A stretch of 13,455 nucleotides of DNA from Achromobacter sp. (GTDB lineage: Bacteria > Pseudomonadota > Gammaproteobacteria > Burkholderiales > Burkholderiaceae_B), in the NCBI GenBank assembly GCA_003454835.1, contig DMTA01000581.1, positions 1 to 13,455 on the forward strand. The letters are read 5' to 3'. This document shows, piece by piece, positions 9,036 to 13,455 of this stretch. The notes beneath the pieces were generated by a model. That model ran no database searches. It was not told where the DNA came from and worked only from the letters and a program-made list of their open reading frames with translations. A program made the position numbers and the translations under genes. Every line of letters begins with the position of its first letter. Positions within the stretch are counted from its first letter, which is position 1.

Positions 9036-9052
9036 CCCTACATTTCGTAGGG
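9036..9052. repeat. perfect inverted repeat between the azu and nosR promoters
   Basis: CCCTAC-ATTTC-GTAGGG is a 6-bp perfect dyad. A second, imperfect dyad overlaps it: CTACGGAA at 9024-9031 against TTTCGTAG at 9043-9050. TTCGTAGG recurs as a direct repeat at 9044-9051 and 9110-9117, the second copy covering the nosR -10. It may be an operator for a further regulator; no known motif is recognised. Confidence 0.5.
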
Positions 9053-9077
9053 CTATTAGGCCTTCGACTCTGCGAGA

Positions 9078-9119
9078 TTGACAAACCGCAATCCCCATCC
9101 TGGTGCATGTTCGTAGGAT
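9078..9119 (+). promoter_or_regulatory. FNR/DNR-type class II promoter of nosR
   Basis: TTGACAAACCGCAA at 9078-9091 keeps the TTG and CAA cores of an FNR-family site (7 of 10 defined positions). It sits in a wider dyad, GATTG-N8-CAATC (9076-9093), centred at 9084.5. TAGGAT at 9114-9119 (4 of 6 to TATAAT) implies a start near 9126, again placing the box at -41.5. The nosR ATG follows 27 bases later. The box is weaker than the azu one, so nosR may need stronger activation or a different family member. Confidence 0.65.
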
Positions 9120-9152
9120 GCCCGTAAGCAAACACGACGAACAGAGTTCAGC

Positions 9153-11414
9153 ATGCGCGGCAGTACCGAAGTACCCCACTGGTTCACCAAATACGTTCAA
9201 GCCGCGTTCATTGCCTTATGGCTTTCCTGTCTGCTTCTGGCGCAAACCGCGCAGGCGCAGCGCCTGCCTGAATTCCTGACCAGCACGTCCATCACCGACG
9301 TATTCCCCGGCGCCGACCGCACCGGCCCCGTCGAAGGCAAGCCCGCGATCGCCCGTGTGTTTGCGGGCAGCAAGCAGCTGGGCCTCGTCTACCTGACCAC
9401 CGACGTGGTCAACACCCGCGGCTACTCCAGCAAACCCATCGACGTGCTGGTGGGGCTTTCGGACAGCGGCCGCATCATGGGCGCAAAGCTGGTCGAACAC
9501 CACGAGCCCATCGTGCTGATCGGCATTCCGCAAGCCAAGGTCGATCGCTTCATCCAGGGCTACGTCGGCCTGAACTTCGTCGAGTCCCCGCCCCGGCACG
9601 GCGCGCCGCCGCCCGTCGATATCGTCAGCGGCGCGACGGTAACGCTGATGGTGATCGGCGACACGATCACGCGGTCCGCCATTGCGGTGGCGCGCGCCCA
9701 CGGCATCGACAAGTCGGGCGCCCCTCGCGCGGCGGCGCAGCCAGCGGCCACACGAGTCCTGGACGAAAGCAAAGACACGGTGCAGACCTGGCAGGAACTG
9801 CTCGACGCGGGCGCCGTGAAGAACCTGCGCCTGACGCCCGACGACGTCAATCAGGCGTTTCTGCGGTCCGGCCGCAAGGACGCCGCCGAGCATGGCGAAG
9901 GCGGCCCCGACGATACCTTCATCGACCTGTACGCCGCGCTGGTCAGCGCCCCGTCCATCGGCCGCAGCCTGCTGGGCGACATCGGCTGGCAGCGCCTGAA
10001 AGAACGTCTCAAGCCCGGCCAGCAGGCCGTGCTGGTCGCGGGCAACGGCCTCTATTCGTTCAAGGGTTCGGGCTACGTGCGCGGCGGCATCTTCGACCGC
10101 ATCGAAGTCATCCAGGACGAAAGCGCCTTCCGGTTCCGCGACCGCAACCACCAGCGGCTGGCCGACATCAACGCCAAGGGCGCGCCGGCGCTGCGCGAAG
10201 TCGCCCTCTTTGTCGTGCCCGAGGACGCCTCGCTCGACCCGGTCAAGCCGTGGCGCCTGCAACTGATGGTGCAGCGCGTGCTCAGCGTGTCGGACAAGGC
10301 GTTCGTCACGTTCGATCTGCCCTATGACCTGCCCACGGCATATACCCGCGCCGTCGCGCCTGCACCCGCACCCGCACCCGCCGCAAGCCAGGCCACTAAC
10401 GCACCCGCGCCCTCAGCCGACGTCGAATCCGCCCCGCCCGCGCTGTGGAAGCAGATCTGGCAGGGCAAGGCCGGCCAGATCGCCATCCTGACCGTCGCGC
10501 TGACGGTGCTCGTCGGCATCTTCTTCTTCCAGGATCAGCTCACCTCGCGCCCGCTGCTCCACGACCGCCTGCGTCTGGCCTTTCTGGCCTTCGCGCTGTT
10601 CTGGATCGGCTGGTACGGACAGGCGCAGTTGTCCATCGTGAACGTGCTGACATTCTTCTCCGCACTGCGCACGGATTTCCGCTGGGAATACTTCCTGATG
10701 GACCCGCTGGTGTTCATCCTGTGGTGCGCCACCGCCATCTCCATGGTGTTCTGGAACCGCGGCGCCTTCTGCGGATGGCTGTGCCCGTTCGGCGCGCTGC
10801 AGGAACTGACCAACCGTATCGCCCGGCGGCTCGGCGTGCGCCAGCTCAAGATCCGCCATGGCGTGGCGCAGCGGCTGTCCACCTTCAAGTACGTGATCTT
10901 CCTGCTGCTCTTCGGCTTCTCGCTGTATGACCTGGCGGTCGCCGAGCAACTGGCCGAGGTCGAACCCTTCAAGACCGCGATCATCCTGCACTTCGTGCGC
11001 CACTGGCCCTTCGTGCTGTTCGCCGTGGCGCTGCTGGCCGCGGGCCTCTTCATCGAGCGCTTCTTCTGCCGCTACCTGTGCCCGCTGGGCGCCGCGCTGG
11101 CCATCCCCGCCCGGCTGCGCATCTTCAATTGGCTCAAGCGCTACCGCGACTGCGGCAATCCGTGTCAGCGCTGCAACATCGAATGCCCCGTTCAGGCGAT
11201 CGACCCCTCCGGCGAAATCAACCCGAACGAGTGCATCCAGTGCCTGCACTGCCAGATGCTTTACCACCACAAACAGAAGTGCCCTCACCTGATCCAGAAA
11301 CAGGCAAAGCGTGAGCGGCGCCCGGCTCCGCCCCCCGAGCCGTCGGTGCAGGAAGTCGTTCTGCACCGCATGCCGACGCCCAACTCGGCAAATCGCCCCA
11401 ACCGGGAATCGTGA
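9153..11414 (+). CDS. nosR: NosR, membrane flavin and iron-sulfur protein needed for nitrous oxide reduction
   Basis: NosR supports electron supply to, and expression or maturation of, nitrous oxide reductase. The 753 residues show a signal-like N-terminus (hydrophobic 16-32, cleavage likely after AQA at 36). A periplasmic FMN-binding domain follows with VSGATVT (158-164), T164 being the expected covalent flavin site. After it come an Ala/Pro linker (401-421) and a polytopic membrane region (about 442-635). That region carries two CxxxCP motifs, CGWLCP (540-545) and CRYLCP (639-644). The C-terminal cytoplasmic tail has two ferredoxin-like 4Fe-4S sets: C667/C671/C674/C678 and C694/C697/C700/C710. 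Length and order match known NosR. The ATG at 9153 has only a weak AGAG ribosome site. It heads nosR-nosZ-nosD. Confidence 0.97.
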   Translation: MRGSTEVPHWFTKYVQAAFIALWLSCLLLAQTAQAQRLPEFLTSTSITDVFPGADRTGPVEGKPAIARVFAGSKQLGLVYLTTDVVNTRGYSSKPIDVLVGLSDSGRIMGAKLVEHHEPIVLIGIPQAKVDRFIQGYVGLNFVESPPRHGAPPPVDIVSGATVTLMVIGDTITRSAIAVARAHGIDKSGAPRAAAQPAATRVLDESKDTVQTWQELLDAGAVKNLRLTPDDVNQAFLRSGRKDAAEHGEGGPDDTFIDLYAALVSAPSIGRSLLGDIGWQRLKERLKPGQQAVLVAGNGLYSFKGSGYVRGGIFDRIEVIQDESAFRFRDRNHQRLADINAKGAPALREVALFVVPEDASLDPVKPWRLQLMVQRVLSVSDKAFVTFDLPYDLPTAYTRAVAPAPAPAPAASQATNAPAPSADVESAPPALWKQIWQGKAGQIAILTVALTVLVGIFFFQDQLTSRPLLHDRLRLAFLAFALFWIGWYGQAQLSIVNVLTFFSALRTDFRWEYFLMDPLVFILWCATAISMVFWNRGAFCGWLCPFGALQELTNRIARRLGVRQLKIRHGVAQRLSTFKYVIFLLLFGFSLYDLAVAEQLAEVEPFKTAIILHFVRHWPFVLFAVALLAAGLFIERFFCRYLCPLGAALAIPARLRIFNWLKRYRDCGNPCQRCNIECPVQAIDPSGEINPNECIQCLHCQMLYHHKQKCPHLIQKQAKRERRPAPPPEPSVQEVVLHRMPTPNSANRPNRES

Positions 11415-11432
11415 AACACGGTTTTCGTACCG

Positions 11433-11447
11433 CGGCGCAATGCGCCG
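11433..11447 (+). other. small GC-rich hairpin in the nosR-nosZ gap
   Basis: CGGCGC-AAT-GCGCCG lies in the 53-base gap, ending 9 bases before the nosZ AGGAG. No T tract follows, so it is not a standard terminator. It could stabilise the nosZ message or be chance in GC-rich DNA. I see no FNR box in this gap, so nosZ probably relies on the nosR promoter. Confidence 0.4.
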
Positions 11448-11467
11448 TCCCTACCTAGGAGTTATCC

Positions 11468-13384
11468 ATGTCCGACAAGACCCCCGAAAAAGCCGGCCTC
11501 ACACGCCGAAGCTTCCTGGGCACCGCAGCCATCACCGGCGCGGCCGGCCTCGTTGCCGGGGCGCAGATGTCCACCGCGCACGGCAAAGAGGGCAAATCCG
11601 GCAACGGCGCCGTGCTTGGGCATGTCGCGCCGGGCGAGCTCGACGAATACTATGCGTTCAACTCCAGCGGCCAGTCCGGCGAAGTCCGCGTGCTGGGCCT
11701 GCCGTCCATGCGCGAACTCGTGCGTATTCCCGTGTTCAACCACTGCAGCGCCACCGGCTGGGGCCGCACCAACGAAAGCCGCAAGGTGCTGACCGAAGGC
11801 CTCACGCCTGAAACCCGCGAATACCTGAAAGACAAGGGCGGCGTGTTCCCCAACGGCGACGCCCACCACCCCCACCTGTCGTTCACCGACCAGACCTACG
11901 ACGGCCGCTACCTCTTCATCAACGACAAGGCCAACAACCGCGTGGCCCGCATCCGTCTGGACGTGATGAAGACCGACAAGATCGTCGAACTGCCCAACGT
12001 GTCGGGCGTGCACGGCCTGCGTCCGCAGCGCTACCCGCGCACCGGCTACGTGTTTGCCAATGGCGAGCACATCATCCCGCTGCCCAATGACGGCAAGGTG
12101 CTGGACGATCCCAAGAAGAACTTCTTCTCGGTGTATTCGGCCATTGATGGCGACACCATGAAGGTAGCGTGGCAGGTGCTGGTCGACGGCAACCTGGACA
12201 ACGGCGACGCCGACTACCAGGGCAAGTATTCGTTCGCCACCTGCTACAACTCCGAGAAAGGCGTCACCGTCGAGGAAATGTCGGCCAACGAGCAGGACTG
12301 GGTCGTGGTCTTCGACATCAAGCGCATCGAGAAGGCGGTCAAGGACGGCGACTTCAAGACGATGGGCGGCGTGCCGGTCGTCGACGGCCGCCACGGCTCC
12401 AAGTACACGCGTTACATCCCCGTGCCGAATTCGCCGCACGGCTGCAACGCCGCGCCCGACGGCATCCATCTCATGCTGAATGGCAAGCTCTCGCCCACGG
12501 TCACGGTAATCGACGTTCGCAAGCTGGACGACCTGTTCGCCGACAAGATCAAGCCGCGCGACTGCGTCGTGGCCGAACCGCAACTGGGTCTGGGTCCGCT
12601 GCACACCGCGTTCGACGGCCGCGGCAACGCCTACACCACGCTGTTCATCGACAGCCAGATGGTCAAGTGGAACATCGACAAGGCCAAGCGCGCCTACAAG
12701 GGCGAAAAGGTCGACCCCATCCTGCAGAAGCTGGACGTGCACTACCAGCCGGGCCACAACCACTCGACCATGGGCGAAACCAAGGAAGCCGACGGCAAGT
12801 GGCTGGTGTCGCTGAACAAGTTCTCGAAGGACCGCTTCCTGAACGTGGGTCCGCTCAAGCCCGAAAACGATCAGCTCATCGATATTTCCGGCGACGAAAT
12901 GAAGCTCGTGCATGACGGCCCGAGCTTCGCCGAGCCGCACGACATGTGCCTGGTGCACCGTTCCAAGATCAACCCGATCAGCGTCTGGAAGCGCGACGAC
13001 CCCATGTGGGAAGACGCCCGTCAGATCGCCAAGAAGGACGGCGTTTCGCTGGAAGACGCGGCCAAGGTCGTGCGCGACGGCAACAAGGTGCGCGTGTACA
13101 TGATGGCGGTCGCGCCGATGTTCAGTTTGAAGCAGTTCGAGGTGAACCAGGGCGACGAGGTCACCGTGTTCGTGACCAACATGGAAGTGATCGAAGACCT
13201 GACGCACGGCTTCACGCTGGAAGGCCACGGCATCGCCATGGAGATCGGCCCCCAGGCCACCTCGTCCATCACGTTCAAGGCGGATCGCCCCGGCATCTAC
13301 TGGTACTACTGCCAGTGGTTCTGCCACGCGCTGCACATGGAAATGTCCGGTCAGATGATCGTTCATCCCAAGAAGTCTGCGTAA
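11468..13384 (+). CDS. nosZ: nitrous oxide reductase NosZ (clade I, Tat-exported)
   Basis: Periplasmic multicopper enzyme reducing N2O to N2, the last step of denitrification. The 638 residues begin with a twin-arginine signal (TRRSFLG, 12-18), the mark of clade I. The beta-propeller supplies the CuZ cluster histidines: H133 and H134 (DAHHPH), H182 (GVHG), H324 (SPHG), H379 (PLHT), H430 (PGHNH) and H491 (PHDM). The C-terminal cupredoxin domain supplies CuA ligands H580, C615, W617, C619, H623 and M626, in LTHGF and [12 protein letters not shown]. All expected ligands are present, so the enzyme should be functional given NosDFYL for copper loading. The ATG at 11468 has AGGAG 6 bases upstream. 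nosD follows after 6 bases. Confidence 0.98.
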   Translation: MSDKTPEKAGLTRRSFLGTAAITGAAGLVAGAQMSTAHGKEGKSGNGAVLGHVAPGELDEYYAFNSSGQSGEVRVLGLPSMRELVRIPVFNHCSATGWGRTNESRKVLTEGLTPETREYLKDKGGVFPNGDAHHPHLSFTDQTYDGRYLFINDKANNRVARIRLDVMKTDKIVELPNVSGVHGLRPQRYPRTGYVFANGEHIIPLPNDGKVLDDPKKNFFSVYSAIDGDTMKVAWQVLVDGNLDNGDADYQGKYSFATCYNSEKGVTVEEMSANEQDWVVVFDIKRIEKAVKDGDFKTMGGVPVVDGRHGSKYTRYIPVPNSPHGCNAAPDGIHLMLNGKLSPTVTVIDVRKLDDLFADKIKPRDCVVAEPQLGLGPLHTAFDGRGNAYTTLFIDSQMVKWNIDKAKRAYKGEKVDPILQKLDVHYQPGHNHSTMGETKEADGKWLVSLNKFSKDRFLNVGPLKPENDQLIDISGDEMKLVHDGPSFAEPHDMCLVHRSKINPISVWKRDDPMWEDARQIAKKDGVSLEDAAKVVRDGNKVRVYMMAVAPMFSLKQFEVNQGDEVTVFVTNMEVIEDLTHGFTLEGHGIAMEIGPQATSSITFKADRPGIYWYYCQWFCHALHMEMSGQMIVHPKKSA

Positions 13385-13390
13385 CGATCC

Positions 13391-13455
13391 ATGGCTGCCA
13401 TCGCAACCTTGCGAAACGCGGCGTGGGCCGCGGCCGGCTTCGTGCTGGCCGGCTT
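13391..13455 (+). CDS. nosD: start of nosD, NosZ copper-maturation protein (partial)
   Basis: An ATG 6 bases after the nosZ stop opens a frame that runs off the window: MAAIATLRNAAWAAAGFVLA, 21 full codons. The residues look like a signal peptide (basic residue, then hydrophobic stretch). NosD, a periplasmic beta-helix protein for CuZ assembly, normally follows nosZ in nosRZDFYL clusters. The identity is therefore inferred from position and the export signal, not from conserved domain residues. Confidence 0.65.
   Translation, partial: MAAIATLRNAAWAAAGFVLAG

Noticed and set aside
11415..11467. Separate nosZ promoter or terminator in the nosR-nosZ gap
   Set aside because: There is a small hairpin, but no T tract, no FNR-type box and no -35/-10 pair within 53 bases.
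11462..13366. 634-residue open frame on the minus strand opposite nosZ
   Set aside because: It mirrors nosZ codon by codon, and its His/Val/Asp-rich composition is typical of an antisense shadow in GC-rich DNA. nosZ has all catalytic ligands, a Tat signal and a ribosome site.

Overview
The window looks like chromosomal DNA from a high-GC denitrifying betaproteobacterium of the Alcaligenaceae, most likely Achromobacter. This is an inference. It rests on the azurin, whose mature sequence closely follows the Achromobacter azurins I remember; on the Bordetella/Achromobacter-type gene order cysS / TPR gene / cyclophilin / lpxH; and on a nosRZD cluster. No database search was possible.

Left part (1-3026, minus strand): a compact co-directional run, cysS, then an AlkA-type 3-methyladenine DNA glycosylase, then accA, which leaves the window at base 1. 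These are housekeeping genes for translation, base-excision repair and fatty-acid synthesis. Next comes a 518-base non-coding gap (3027-3544) between divergent genes. It is packed with three unrelated in-phase minisatellites, with units of 15, 13 and 11 bp. This is the oddest stretch in the window.

Middle (3545-8434): a tightly overlapping plus-strand set, made of a secreted TPR protein, a cyclophilin-type prolyl isomerase with an exported N-terminus, and lpxH (lipid A synthesis, TTG start). It ends at a 14-bp-stem bidirectional terminator. The opposing minus-strand pair is a TerC/CBS/CorC membrane protein followed by uppP (undecaprenyl-diphosphate phosphatase). Several of these genes serve the cell envelope or periplasm.

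Right part (8435-13455): an electron-transfer and denitrification region. The azurin gene (minus strand) is divergent from nosR-nosZ-nosD (plus strand; nosD is cut by the window end). The 268-base intergenic region carries two FNR/DNR-type boxes. One faces azu and one faces nosR, and each lies exactly 41.5 bp from the start point implied by a matching -10 element. The layout implies that azurin, the membrane flavo-iron-sulfur protein NosR and nitrous oxide reductase NosZ are induced together when oxygen is low.

I found no CRISPR array, tRNA, rRNA, insertion sequence, prophage gene or wholly new gene system. The points most worth a second look are the triple minisatellite, the unexplained dyad and repeated TTCGTAGG motif between azu and nosR, and the cyclophilin gene that may have two start sites.
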